Below are positions 26,191 through 39,600 of a DNA stretch of 64,000 nucleotides, piece after piece (the first letter of the stretch is position 1; every line of letters starts with the position of its first letter). Source of the stretch: Todiramphus chloris collaris (taxonomy: Eukaryota > Chordata > Aves > Coraciiformes > Alcedinidae); assembly GCA_025345505.1 (NCBI GenBank), contig JANVCC010000018.1, forward strand, positions 56,563,656 through 56,627,655, read 5' to 3'. The notes beneath the pieces were generated by a model. The model was not told where the DNA came from, ran no database searches, and saw only the letters and a list, made by a program, of their open reading frames with translations. The position numbers and the translations under genes are program-made.

Positions 26191-27817
26191 GGGCATATAT
26201 ATTTAAAGGTTTTTTGCCAAATATTTGCTATTGTATTTCTTCAAGCATGAAAATCCAATTATGACTCATCTCCCAGAGAAGTCTTGCAGTTTCTGTAACA
26301 TTCTTGATATTCTTAATTTTGAAGACTAAGCAAAATTTCTTCCCAGCATTTTCTGTTCCTCTTTTTCCAATCACTAACTTCAATGTTAAAGGGAAGAGAA
26401 GGAGAGAAGAGGATGGTTGCAGTGTTGCAGAACATTTACTCTGGAACCTAAGCAATAATACCAACGTGTACCAGGCTTTAAATAGTGAAAAGAGTAGGTG
26501 AAGCAAATGCTCCATGTTTCTTATCAAAGTCAGATGGTCCTTTGGGGATGCAAGTCACAAGATGAACCTTTGTCAGAAATGTTCTTGCTTTTGCTTTAAA
26601 ACTGTGGAACTGCTTCCCCACCACTCCCCCTCAAAAAAAAAAAAAACAACTTCCCCTCTCTCCTCCATTAGCAAAAAAGAAGACAGCATCAGATCCAATA
26701 TAAACATAAACAAATACAATTTCATTGTTCGTTAGTGTGTTAAATACTGATTAAAAAAACATTTTGGTTTATTTTCTTTATTTTTTTTTCTAAAAGGAAT
26801 GCATATTCTTTTGAGAAAACTTCTAAAACTTAGAAGCTGAATGTTTGAAGTACCCTTTACCAAAACTGGGACTTTATAAATTGTACTAATATCAGTTTGT
26901 TAAAAAACTAACATGAAGTTATTGCACAAACAAGCAAAATATTCCTAATAGTAAAGAAACACTTTTGAAAGACCAACTTCTTTCAAGTTTTCTCTATCAA
27001 ATTCCATGTAAAATTATGTTTGTTAAAAAGCTTGTGTATAAATTTTTAGAGCTTACTGAGCTTAACTCTTGTCTTCATCCCTCTTGAAAAGAAATGTGGA
27101 CCATGTTTGAGACATAATTTGTGTAACAAAATATCTTTATTTCTGAGTTAATTTAATTTTTACATGCCTCTGTTACAGAGGAAGTACACTTTTAATAAAA
27201 GTCATGTGTTTAGAGCAGCAATTTTTGCATTCAACATAAATTATTTTTATGTTGTTACTGTTTGATGTGAAGTCTACATTTTCTGTGAGTAAACTTCTTA
27301 GCAGTTGCACTGTGGATCTCATCTTACTATATCAGTACCACTGTGTTACCAGTCACTACACTGGAAATAAATCTTCAGAGGTTAATATCAAATTTTGAGC
27401 AAAACTATGACTGTACTTCTAATACAAGATGCACTCACAATCCTTCTTTAACCTAGTCTTTCTCTACTATCCTTGGAAACTCGGAGAAAAATAATTTTCA
27501 GTCTGTTCTTGTAATTTCCCATATAAATAAGGTCTAGCACCACATGAAACACTTTCCTGACCTTTAGCAATGTCAGAACATGAAACAGAGGAGGAGGATA
27601 TCCTATGGTGTATAGTACATTAAGGGGATTACCTCATCAGCATGAAAGGTCCATAACTAATCTACACCAGAGACATGTGAACTGTTGGAGGAGGACATTC
27701 TTGGGGATATAAAGAAACACATCAAAACATTTTCTCTGAGAGTTTTTCAGCATGTAAGTGAATCAGCCAACACAGGAATGTTTCTGAATAGCAGTGCAAA
27801 ATTTGTTCTCTGTTTTG

Positions 27818-27837
27818 TTTTTTTTTTTTTTTTTTTT
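27818..27837. repeat. Poly(T) run (20 bases)
   Basis: Twenty consecutive T residues with no recognisable retroposon next to it. Confidence 0.85.
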
Positions 27838-29960
27838 AATTCATATACATACCCATACCCCAAATTTCAATGCTAAGTAAGACACAATCAAATTTTTCTT
27901 CTTATAGAAAATTAAGCTAGGGGTGTGTTGTTCCTGGTATTTTCTTACAGTAAGAAGCAAGGTTCTCCCTATCTTGTTAACTGTAGATATCTAATACGAA
28001 ATACATTGCAGGAGGTAACTGATTAAGAGAGAAACTTTTTTTTTTTTTTCCTAACTTCATATATTGCTTTGAAACTATACCTTTACACTAGTTTAATGTA
28101 TTCTTTCTTCAGTCTCACTTGAGCTTGTATGAAGCCAGTAGAGAAATTATGAAGATTCAAGCTCTAGCATTAGGCAAATAAGGTGCAGTTCTACCCATCC
28201 ATCAGATGCAATTCTACAACTGCTGCTATAACCTTGATGTAACATATAATTTGTATTATCTTAATACATGTTTCCCACACACACTTTTTTTTTTCTTTTT
28301 TTCTTAACACAGTGCTTGGTGATAGAGTTGAAAAATTTACCAAAATCTGTGAATACAGTTTTTCAGAATCAAAGGGCTCATGTAAACGAGTCAACCCAAA
28401 GTTTTATTAACCATGATAAACTCTTGCAAATAACATGGTTTTTAAATCTTTGCAATTTTGGGTGTGAATCTTTCTTTGAAAGTATTCCTTATTATTAAGA
28501 AAAAACCAAGAATCTAACTCTGAATCTATGGAGACATGCAAAAAATTGTTTACATTAACATTATTAGGTCACAATAATCTATTATTCGAACATGCTAGAA
28601 TTGTTGGTTCATATACATTACAATATATCCCTTGAGTAGAAAAGCAAGATAACAGAGGACAGCATCCTAAGCAACTAAAATAATTTTTATTCTGTTTCAA
28701 TTTTCTTCAGTTTCAGGTGGGTTTTTTTTTTTTCAGTTTCTCTGATAAGAAATTAGATTTTGTCACCCTACAAGGCTGTCTTGTGCTGATTGATCAAATT
28801 TTGTACTATCTCTGAACTTCCTATCATTAGCCATCCATTTTAATTATATTTCTTTACAACAGCAAATGTCTCTTATTTAAAAGTTTTCTTGCATCTAGCA
28901 GTACTCTTAAAACACTTTTGAGCAGATAAGTAGCAAAATTTTCCTTTGCCATGAATTGTTGATGAACAATTCAGTCTCTTCAAGCATATTCACCATTCAG
29001 AATTGTTTACTGACTATTCTTAGTGAGTCTTTTTTTTTAGCTTACTGATCAGCGGTCTGTTTTTGCTGAGTGTCATTTGAAAGGCAAGGGTCTGTAATCA
29101 GCCAGTTAGTTTGCATGTTATGTTTCTTTGTCCTGATTGAACATATGTAACAGTTCTTAGCTGGAAGACAGACGTAAACACGCCTTTTAGTAAACACTTC
29201 CTGAAGAGTCCTTAAATTGCTTAAATCCATATTTCTGGTGATAAACTTCATTTTATTAACCTGGGAAAAGCTAAGGTAAAAAAAATATACCTGTTTTTAA
29301 ATCTGAATTAACACTTGTGGAAAATGTTTCACAGTACTTGATCAGTTCTGTCTGCAGAACTACCTAAGTGTAATAAATAATACAGCCTTACTGAAGTTCA
29401 GATTTTATTTTTTTTCTGTTGGAGTGAAATACCATATTTGTACAGACCATAAGTAGTCGATGAAAGATTTGACCAAGTGCATTGGGGAAAACCTTTCCCC
29501 TTAGGAAAAGTCCAGGAAGAACAGATGTAATCGCCAATGTAAGTGGTTTTAAGAACAGAAGCCTTTTGATATGAAAAGAAGCTAGCTACTAAAAATGAGC
29601 AGACAATAACTTCTTTAGGATAGTATGCCCTCAGTTATGATTTAGACGGGGAAGCTACTTTCTCTGTCTGTTATCTGTTCTGCAGTAGGATCCAAATCTT
29701 AGTTCAACTGAGGTAAATAACACAAGTTATTAACATTTCAGAGATCAGTGTTAAAAAATGTTAAATTGTGTATCTTGTCTCCAGCAGTAAGAGCCATTCT
29801 TATCACTGCCTTTAAGAATTCAATTTTCTTAGGGGCTCAGCTGACTGGGCATTGCAGTTGCTGAAGGGAAATCATCAACTGGCCGAGATAAAAAACTTCT
29901 AGGTGCACTTTTTGTAATGTCCATCACTTTTATTTTCAAGATTGTTAACTTTTTTTTTTT

Positions 29961-30077
29961 AACCTATGCGCATACAATCTGGGGCAAATTTTGCCCATTA
30001 AGACTGGTGTAAATCCAAAGTCATACAAAGTGATCTACAGTGCTGAAAATGGGAGCAAGATTTTGCCCCAATAGGTT
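29961..30077. mobile_element. Palindromic MITE-like repeat remnant
   Basis: The 117-bp block is bounded by perfect 7-base inverted ends, AACCTAT (29961-29967) and ATAGGTT (30071-30077). Inside are longer imperfect arms starting TGGGGCAAA (29980) and ending TTTGCCCCA (30070), which match at about 13 of 16 positions. The interior GACTGGTGTAAATCC resembles, from memory, an old palindromic amniote repeat that carries paired GTGTAAAT/AATGGAGTTAC motifs. No coding capacity. The class (non-autonomous DNA transposon) is an inference from shape. Confidence 0.45.
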
Positions 30078-33000
30078 AGACTAGTGCATCTTGCTTTGAA
30101 GCACAGAATCCAGACTGCACTTAATTTTTCAGTGACACTTGATGTTAACTAAGTAACATCATCTGTGCTACTGCTAAATCGAGGGTTTTGAATGCTAGGC
30201 TTCCACACTAGCAGATATTTTTGGCAAGTATGTACCTTTACCGCAAAGCTGTTGCTATTACGGGAGTGTTTTAGTCATATGCTGAAACTCATTTTCTTAA
30301 ATGCACTTTTAATTCTTTCTTTGTTTTGTTTTTATTGTTTGCATAAGAACACCACATGCTAATTCACCACATGATGTGTATGCACAGTCCAAATATCACA
30401 AAGTCAGTTCCAAAGTCCAGACGTTTACCAGTCTCGCTCTCATAAAGCATATAATGGCAAAACCCTTATTCCAAATTCAAGTCAACCAGAACTTTGGAGT
30501 ATCTTCAGAGTAAAATACTTTTCAGAACAGCTGCAGGAATCTTGATATATAACCCACAGTGGGGTGGACATAACCCTCTAATACTGAAAATATACTACAT
30601 AATTTACACATGATGACAAGATAAATGTTTTTATAAGAATTTCTTCAAAAGAAGGCGGAGTAAGAAAACAACTGAAAACAAATAGAAACACTTTCCTCTT
30701 CTTCTAAGCCCACGTTGGGTACAGCCATGATGGCAGCCAACACCTTTTTGGCACAGAGCCCTTGCAGTTGCTTCATCCCAAATTCAGAGACACACAAAAT
30801 TCAACTCCTCTTCTGGAACTTTTCCAACCTTTTTGGGAGTTTGCCTTCCTGAAACAGGCTGGGGGAAGGAGAACATATAATCCTTTTTCTCTTGCTTCCT
30901 GCTTGCTAATAAATTGAAAATGACATAGTCTACAAACATACACTTGGGTGCCTTCCTCATTTTGCTAGATTCCTCAAAAAACATAAATCATCAGTATTAT
31001 TAATTATTTTTACCTCAATTATTCTGTCTAAGATTACACGGTTCTCTTATGTAAAGCAAAACAAATGTATTCTAAAAGTGTTCACTGTGTTATTAAAAGC
31101 GTATCATGAGCCATATAAAATAAGCTACTTAAGTTAATGTCAAGAGGAAAAAAGATTCCTGGAATTTCCTAGGATTTTGTATAGCCAATTTTGCAGCAGC
31201 ATACATCCATGATTTGATAAGGGTTTAGTACATCACCTTTTCAAACAGTTTGGTCTCAGTGTGTGTTAGAATGACGATCCTTAAGAAATTTTCAAGAGCA
31301 AAATATTTGGAGTACTGTTTCTACTAAGAAACAGTTCTGAAGAGTTCTTCCAAGACCATATTTTTAAATCCATAAATGTTGTAACCTATATGGAAGAGAA
31401 AGTAAAAATTTCACTCACACATATGTATGTTAAAACAAATATATATGGGTACTCTTCTACATGTTTGCATATGAAGACCTGTCTAGCCAGTCCATTGAAT
31501 GTCAGTCTGGGCAAGATGCAGCCTCAGATCCCAGTCCTCTATTTTCATTCTCATAGCTGAGAACTGTAGATGCTTTCTGAACTGAAAGAAGAGCAGGAGT
31601 GGCATTCAAATGCAGATTCTTAAGTCCCAAAGGCTCTCTGCTATGCACAGCAATGTGAAAGATATTTGATATGTTTCTCTAGTTCACCCACGTCCTTGTA
31701 TGTCACTTCATCAACAAAAAGAGTTAAATTCTGGTCATGGGGTACAACTAGATCTGTGCCATCTCGTCTTACTTTCCCACATCAAAGGCCCTAGCACAGG
31801 ATGAGGTATGAGCTGCTGTTGCTGTAGTTACTCTCATCTGCTGAGTGGTGTTTTGAGTCCAACTGACATCCAGAATAGAACAGAACAGTTTCAAAACTTC
31901 CCTTAACTACCCAAAAACATTAGGATGGACAGTCTTTTTAGTTCCCCTTTGCTTCCTCACCTTTTCACATGCAGCATCAGAGATTATGTCTGCTCTACCT
32001 CCAAAAAGTCTTGACCAGATTTGTTTGTTTTTTTCTGAATTTTGAACAGCAATGACTGGACATTTCTGAGGGGAAGAGTGCTGTTCCATGTTATTATTTA
32101 ATATTATTAAGGAAATCTGGAATTTGTCCAAGTCAGAATCATTTCAGACTCAGTGGAAAGAATGATTGACTTTACCCCAACTCCCACACTTCCAACCTTT
32201 CATCTCCTGATACAAGTGGATTTTTTGAGTGCCAGAAGGTTTTGCAGTCCTCCGTAGTGAGGAAAACATATTAATTTTGCCACAATATGTTACTTGGATA
32301 TGCTTTTGAATTGAATCATAATTAAAGTAAGATACAGTCTAGAAGAGGGGTGAATCCTGTTGGAATCTATTTCTCATCCTTTCTGTGAGGAATGTAACTT
32401 AATTGTGCTAGCTATGGGTAAGCACAATTGCTTTTCTGAAGCCAAGAAAGTAGAAACTAACTTGGTTTCAATAAGAGGTGCTGGAAGCTGTCTTGTGTTA
32501 AGTTACATGCAGGTGAACTTTATTTTAAGTCCCTTCTATTAGTTCTCTCTCTCTCTCTATATATATATATAGTCCCTTCTAATATAGTTCTATACTGTCC
32601 TGGTTCTGTTTCATTATATATCCAGAGTATCTGGAGGAGACTTACGATTCTGTAAATAGGAACTGACTAAAGCACTGGTTCTTAAATTTCTGTCAGACCC
32701 ATTTTTACCAGATTGTTATACTGAACACATTAGGTTTCAATCATATGTTAAATTTTAGGTTGCTTAGATTATCCAACACTGTGTTTTCTGATTCATTTGG
32801 AGGATCTTTTGTATTAACACATGGTTACCTAAATGTTTATATTGAAAATAATTTAATCTTTTTTTTTTTTTTTTTTTCACTTACTAGATACTATAAGCGC
32901 TAAGAACACTGTCTGTTGTGAGAAGAAACATGAGGAGTTTGTCCTGCATGTATTGAGAGACTGGGTTAAAAGGCCAGTACTTTCAAGTCTCAGGTCCTAA

Positions 33001-36000
33001 AACAGAGAAGTGCCGAAGTCAGCTTTTGGATGCATTAAGTGGGGTTTTCCCAAACTCAGCATTTTAAAGATGGGTCTAGTCTACATTTGTTTAAGTAAAA
33101 TATGCCTGACATACAGAAAAGAAATGGTGAAAGGATGGTGTAGACATAGCAAAACATTTACTACAATTGAGCAAGGTATGGTATGGATTTCTTTCGTCTT
33201 ACTGTGAACATGATGCAGTTTACCTTTCTGCTGTTTTGATTGATTTCACATTCACACTGTAGCATGTAGCATGAAGCCAGCTTCAAAACTTTCATGGATT
33301 CTGTCTTTATTAAAATATTTTCCTGCTCTAATTTGTTTTGGTAGGTTTAAATCTCTCTTTTAAGAGACCATATAATCCTATACTTCCAAACATCAATTTT
33401 ATTGGGTTAGATTGTTCCAAAGCAAGAGGAAGGCTTTTGTGTCGACATGAATATCTCTCATTTGATTTCCATTTCATCCTAGGTGGATTAGTAGGTTTGC
33501 TGATCCAGAGTTTTTAAAATATTAGCTAACAGTCCATTTAGAGTTGGATAAATGTTCTTGTTTTTAAAGCAAATGCTACAGAGCCACAAAATAATTGGAT
33601 TTCCTTGTTGTATTATTTTCATTTTATGACTTTTTTTCTCTATAAAAATAGAGGAAGGAGATAATTGCAAAACAAAATGTTTTGCAAGAGTGTTTTAATG
33701 AAATTAAACTTAAAAAGCTTACATTTTCACTAAATCTCCATGCATGAAAGTTCTTTCCCGTTTTCTTTCTCTCTCTCCCTTAAGTTAAGCAAAAGATTCT
33801 TACCTGGATGTTCCTAGTGCTGGGGCTGAGCTCTGGATTTTGCTTTGCTAAAGAATCTCAGTTTTAGGGCTTTACTAGAATTCCTGAAAGTTTTTAATCA
33901 GAACTGGATATTGAGATGGATCTCAAGTCAGAAAAGATTAGTTTAGCTGATAATCCCCCTACAAAAATTTTTCTTTTTGTGCTTTACTTAAGGTTGTATG
34001 TCTGTCTTGACTTCTGATGGATGCTGGAAAGTACAATAAATAAATAATTAAATATCAATTCTGCATGTGATCTGTCTTGGGCAAAAGTCCCATTAGGAAA
34101 CAGTTTTTAATCATAGGTATTTAAGTGAAGCAAAATATTACATTATCTACCATTCTTAAAGCCATACCAAAATTGTAAGCTATTCAATTAATCTGTATTA
34201 AAAATCATTAATAAAATAGTAATGTTTGACTTGCCAATTTTTTTTCTGATGTTAGACTGGCACTTTGTGTACTATCATAATGATTAAGTAGATGGCTCAT
34301 CACTCCCAGAGACTGCTACATTTGTAATATGCTGAAGCTGCAAAAAGTTATATGCATTTTGAGGTTTTCATGTCTACTGTAACTAAACATATTAGATATA
34401 GCAAGAGCAGCTGCATTAAAAGCATTGCTGGAAGCAAGTAGAAGAAGCTGTAGTGTCCTTTCCTAAAGAAGTTAAATCAGCATTTATCTTCAGTGGGCAT
34501 ACAGAAACAATAGATTATAAAATATTGGGAAATAACTATCATTACAAATTTTTTATTCGGATAATTATTTTTGTCTTCTTACAATTATTTAAACATATGA
34601 AGCAGGAACTCTGGTCATATAAACACAGACCGAAACAATTCTTTTAACCTCCCTACCTCTGAAAAGGTTCCCTAATTGAATCAAATGCCATTTTCCTGAA
34701 GGAAGAAGGTCAAGCTGTATCTTCCTGATGCACTGATCGTGTTTTTTTCAGGGAGAAGGGAAAGCTTTGGCTTATACACTAGTCATAAATACAATGCAAA
34801 CACTCTGCCAAACAGATGTAGGAAAGTAATTGGGCCACTTGCAAACTGCATTCTTTATGATATATAAAGACTCTTTGCAGAAGTATTAAGATATTGTGTA
34901 ATGAGAGAATGGTTAGGGAAATAGTAAAAGTTTGAAAATGTATTTCAGAAATTGATGGTATAGGAACCAGTAAAAAAGGATGAGAATTATTCTTGGTTCC
35001 AAAGGCAATACTACTAATATAAGGGAAAGAAATATACAGTAGAAGAAACTAACACAGTCCTGAGTCTTTCCTAAGGGAGTTTAGGAACAGGAAAACACAA
35101 AAAGAGAAAGCTGGTGTGGGTTAATGTCATAGGTTTTATGTAAGTTCAGGGGAGCGAGGAAAAAGTGTGGAGAAGGGAGTAGGTGATGAGAAGTAATTCT
35201 GCTTCAATTTTTGTAAAAAAAATTGAAAAATTTTTTTGAATACTTACAAGAATAATAATTTGGATAAATTATTTTCCCCTTGAACTTTATTTTTCATTTG
35301 CTTGAAATTATCAGTCCTGTTTCATAACAAAAGCAGGCACATCATATTACTGTGATGATGGGGTTACTTTGGTGTTTTTGAACAGAAATCTTATGAGGAG
35401 ATTCTTTCCCTTGATATTTTCAGTCACATTTTCCAAACTTCAGTGAGTCTGATATATATGGTATATGTCAGCACCAAGATTTATAGTGGCTTAATTGGGT
35501 GGGGGATCTCCAAAAAAATTTCAGTTCTAATTTTCAGTCTACCTTTCTGGAATTTGTGGGTACAGTTCACAAATACAAATTTTTCAGCTGATTGTAACTC
35601 TTTCAATCAGAGTGTGCAGACTGCAGGATTAGGCCCTGTTTTAAAAAGGGTAAGGATCTTATCTCCTGTTATACTTAGCTGAAAGTAAATCAGAAAAAAA
35701 ATTTAACTTTAACCATTTTAAACCAGATGATCCTTTTCATCTGGAGTAAGTTTATCCTTAGGGGGACTACACAGTACAGCCCTTATAGTAATACCTCATT
35801 AAAAACCATGTATTGAATAACCACATTTTCAAAAGAAGCATTTCAACTGATTGCAGAAATACAGCTGTCCTTGAAAAGTCAGCATGCAAGGGAGGATCAT
35901 GCAGATTAGCACAGACATAACAATGTGAGCCTTTTAGGTCAATTTGAGGAAATGGCAAGAGTCGTAGTGGCTGGGTGCACACCTATTCAAGGAGACCACA

Positions 36001-36235
36001 TAATCATTTCATCCTGATGATATCATTTCATCAGCATGCTAGTATTTAAGCTGCTTTTTCCTCCACACATTTTACTCATCTAGTTATAGCTTTCTTTAGA
36101 CAGTAAAATGATAGCCTTTGCCTTCTACAACAGAAAACAAACTGGTCAAATAGGATTCAATTTTCTGTGTAATAAAGATTAGATGATGAATAATTTTTCA
36201 ACTGAAGAATAATATGTGTGAAGTTCTACTACATG
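30078..36235. other. Intergenic AT-rich DNA
   Basis: No gene was recognised. It contains the CT/AT microsatellite near 32.5 kb, a run of Ts near 32861-32877, and, around 35615-35645, a short piece (CTGCAGGATTAGGCCCTG) that may be the end of another old amniote repeat. Otherwise featureless by eye. Confidence 0.55.
32528..32591. repeat. (CT)n(AT)n microsatellite between direct repeats
   Basis: A CT run (about 32544-32558) passes directly into an AT run (about 32558-32570). The flanks are near-identical direct repeats: AGTCCCTTCTATTAGTTCT at 32528-32546 and AGTCCCTTCTAATATAGTTC at 32571-32590. Such flanks suggest a local duplication or slippage event that brought the microsatellite with it. 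Confidence 0.8.
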
Positions 36236-36300
36236 AGGGGGGTTGGAAATAGATTATCTTTGAGGTCCCTTACAACCCAAACCATTCTATGATTCTATGA
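36236..36300 (+). mobile_element. CR1 LINE, 5'-truncated 3' end
   Basis: The block GGGGTTGGAAATAGATTATC, then TTTGAGGTCCCTTACAACCC, leading to two tandem ATTCTATG octamers (36284-36291, 36292-36299), is the diagnostic 3' terminus of avian chicken-repeat-1 LINEs. Only about 65 bp remain, typical of extreme 5' truncation. The octamer tail replaces the poly(A) tail used by other LINEs. The element is directly followed by a polypurine microsatellite. Confidence 0.9.
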
Positions 36301-36318
36301 GGATTTCCATGGACTTGC

Positions 36319-36661
36319 AGAGGAAAAGAAATGAAAAAAGAAAAAAATGAAAAGAAAAAAGAGAAGAGGAAGGGAAGAGAAGAGAAGAGAAGAGAAGAGA
36401 AGAGAAGAGAAGAGAAGAGAAGAGAAGAGAAGAGAAGAGAAGAGAAGAGAANNNNNNNNNNAAGAGAAGAGAAGAGAAGAGAAGAGAAGAGAAGAGAAGA
36501 GAAGAGAAAGGAAAAGAAAAAAGAAAAGAAAAAAGAAAAAAGAAAAAAGAAAAGAGAAAAGGAAGGGAAAGGAAAGGAAAGGAAAGGAAAGGAAAGGAAA
36601 GGAAAGGAAAGGAAAGGAAAGGAAAGGAAAGGAAAGGAAAGGAAAGGAAAAAGAAAAAAAA
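36319..36661. repeat. Polypurine pentamer microsatellite with assembly gap
   Basis: An uninterrupted A/G-only + strand tract. The first part repeats AGAAG every 5 bases, a middle part is irregular GAAAA/AGAAAA, and the last part repeats GGAAA every 5 bases. Ten Ns at 36452-36461 mark an assembly break, so the true length is unknown. Long polypurine/polypyrimidine mirror tracts can form triplex (H-) DNA. The serine/leucine/phenylalanine- or arginine/glutamate-rich frames across it are artefacts of the repeat. Confidence 0.95.
36452..36461. other. Assembly gap (10 N)
   Basis: Ten unknown bases inside the polypurine array. The size is probably a placeholder, because the repeat on both sides has the same period and reads would collapse there. 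Confidence 0.99.
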
Positions 36662-39600
36662 TCCAAAAGACACTCCACCCCTGCTTTTAAAAAGTGCATC
36701 ATTTGAAATAGTCAAGAATTTTCTGTTTGGTGTTCCACTGAAAATTGCAAAGCATGTAGTCACTTTAATTGAATTACTATTCTTCAGGGTGTAGGCGCAG
36801 CAAAAAAAATAAATGAAATCAGTGTGGTTTCTTGTAGCCACATCTATTAGCTTGGTTATATCAGAGGCCAAAACACCCCTTGCCACCTCACAAATGAGAA
36901 AACCTGGTAGTATACCTTGGTGGGATAATGCATTGCCATAGAGAGGTGCACTTGGACCGTGTGTTAGCTCTGATAAACCACAGGTTTCATGTCCATGTGG
37001 GAAAGAAGTTCTTTTTTTTTTTTTTTAAATTTATTTTGATTCTGATCAGATATCTGATCTGCTGTAGTCTGTGTAGTGCAATGATCAGAAGGACTTGTAG
37101 GGTTAGGAAGGAAACAGGAGAAGAACTACTTCAACTAGCCCTGCTGCTGAAACTCATGAATCTACAGTGGTAAAAGCACAGTAAATTAATCACAGTGAAG
37201 TCCTGTGCTAATTTTATGTTGGTTATATTGGTTAAATTGCATGAGTTAACTTTTGGACAGATAGTTGGAGTATTGCACTGTGCATCACTGTGTAGTATTT
37301 GAAAAGATATATGAAAAGAAATTCCTGTCTTTGTCTGATCTTGGCAGTGCTAGGAGTTGTCAGATTTTTGCAAGGGGCTGAATGCTTTTTAGTACTGAGG
37401 TTTATGACTTTCTATCCTATCCATATCTGGAGAAACATCGGGTGAATCTGTATACCCTGTGCAGATGAGCTAAACCCATGTCACAGCATTAAAACTGATA
37501 ATAAAAAAACTTATTGTGTTGATAACTCTTGAAACATTTTGTATAAAAAATAGTGAATTTAAATAGTTACTGAACTAATTTTTGTGGTGACACAAGAGAT
37601 GATGATCGTGTCACAGAAGGAGATCATAAAGTTCATTGTACATAGAAGCATACAATCTATACTGATGGAATTTATTTTGCTACCATCAATTTCTGAGTAA
37701 AACTCAGAGGCGAACAGTCTTACAGCTACCATCAAGCAGAATGTGACTGATTGTAATCCAGTAAGTTTGGGAACCAAGCCTCTGAATGGCTTTACTTAAA
37801 TTTATGGTTTGTTTATAAAAGTTGTAGTCATGGTGAGACCAAGGAAAGAATTACAGATTACTTAGAAAAAAATAGTAGGAAGTTCTGTTTCTTTGCAATC
37901 TCTGAAGACAGGGACTCAGCCTTCTACCTTGGTTTAAAGGTAGTATAGGAGCATAACTCACTGAAAGTGAGTTATCTTCCCCATAGAAATAAATCACCTC
38001 GTAAAGAAAGAAAAAAAGAAAGACAGAGGAGATTGTTTTTCTGGCTAACAAGTAGATAGACCACATCAAAGATTAATTTATAATTTCTTCTAAATAATCT
38101 TTCTGATATAGTTTCCTCTCTAAGATTTTGGCTCCTAAAGTAATGTGTGAAGTCATTCAGTTTTTGTTGTCTCACTCAAGACATTTTTTGTCTGCTAGCT
38201 TCCAATGTTTAAAAATAAGGCATACTCTGCTGAAAGTCTAACTTATGTGTTATTACTGTATGTGAACCATTTGAGCTGGTAGAATTATTTGCAAGCGTTT
38301 AGAACTTGCTTCCAGGACAGTAAATAAGGTTGAGGAATACCTGAAGATAAAGAGAACTGCTTTGTAACACATTCTTTCTTTTGCTAATACTAAAAAAGGA
38401 ACTGAGCATTAGTGACTTATTAATTCTGAAGAATTAAACAGTAAAATTAGGTTAAATGGCAATAATAGAGGGGTGAAAGATATATAGTGAACTTTTGTAT
38501 AACAGCATTACTGACATCTCTTCAGATATCCAAACCAGTATTCACAGTGTAATGCTATAAGCACCTGTTTATGAAGATACCAAGCTTTATTTTGGAAAGT
38601 GAATAATTATTTTGCTTGAGAATTCTGGATAATAATTCATTTAAATGCCTACAAACTATAGTTTTCAAGAGAAGAATAAGTCCCAACTATCCCTTGAAGA
38701 AATGAGCTGTACAAAGCATGTCAACACATCTCCAACACAAACCTGAAATTTTATTCCTTTTTTTTTTTTTCATTTTAACTTGGAATGATCAACCAATATA
38801 AACTGTATGAAAATATGTTCAGACACAATATCTGGTCTATTTTTTCCCTAAAAAATAAGGGAGAAAAAAGTAGTCAGTGATGTACCTCTTGACCTCTTGT
38901 CCTCATTTCTGGTCATGTGCAGGAGCTTGTTCAAATACTACCAGAAACATCCCTTTGGGACGTTAAGAAATTCTACCTTTTAATCTCAAAAATGGTCCCT
39001 TGTTTGTATTTACAGATAGTTTAGGAACTCTGCAAGTTTCTTATGGCTGTAAGAAACAAACAAAAAAATGTTTAAAACCTATGGCTTTTGGTTTTATGTC
39101 CTGGGTTTAGAGGGAGAGGAAAGCATGACGTTGCCTATGGCAGCATGCTTGCTTATTCAGTGCTAATGACGCTGAGCCAGCAAAGTTCTTGTCCACTGCT
39201 CTGGAGCTTAAGAGTCCAGTCAGTAAATTGAATAGGATCGTGGTTTACCCTTGATAATAAGGGAATTGACAAAAAGACTGCCAAAAGCAGAAAACAGTGA
39301 AAGGTGCAGTCACTACCACTCCTTTTACCAAAGGAATTTTTGAATATGTGTCTGATGGTAAATGCCAGGCAGTGTTGTGGTCTGCACACTGAGCCATGAC
39401 AGGTCTCTCCACTGATCTTCCTTGAATGTACTTTTAGACACTGCTTTTAAAGCTAAATATTTAAATGGCATGCTGCTCATCTCTCTTTCACAGATACTGG
39501 AGCTTTCAAAGATAGTGAAATGGTTTTGTCTTTGAATTTTATGACAAGTCTTTAAGGCACCTAGATGACACAGAGTGAAGTGAAACTTCTTGTTAAATGC

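Larger units (their letters stand above)
18809..29960. other. Intergenic AT-rich DNA
   Basis: No gene or transposon body was recognised. Simple-sequence features are a GT/T-rich stretch at 26040-26190 and long T runs at 25839-25861 and 27818-27837. Open frames here are short and look like chance. Confidence 0.6.

Noticed and set aside
25993..26250. F/V/G-rich frame suggesting membrane segments
   Set aside because: It is the translation of a GT/T-rich low-complexity stretch.
36287..36886. Long open frames on both strands rich in S/L/F or R/E/K
   Set aside because: They are translations of the polypurine pentamer array and run across the N gap; a 5-base period without stops is open in many frames.
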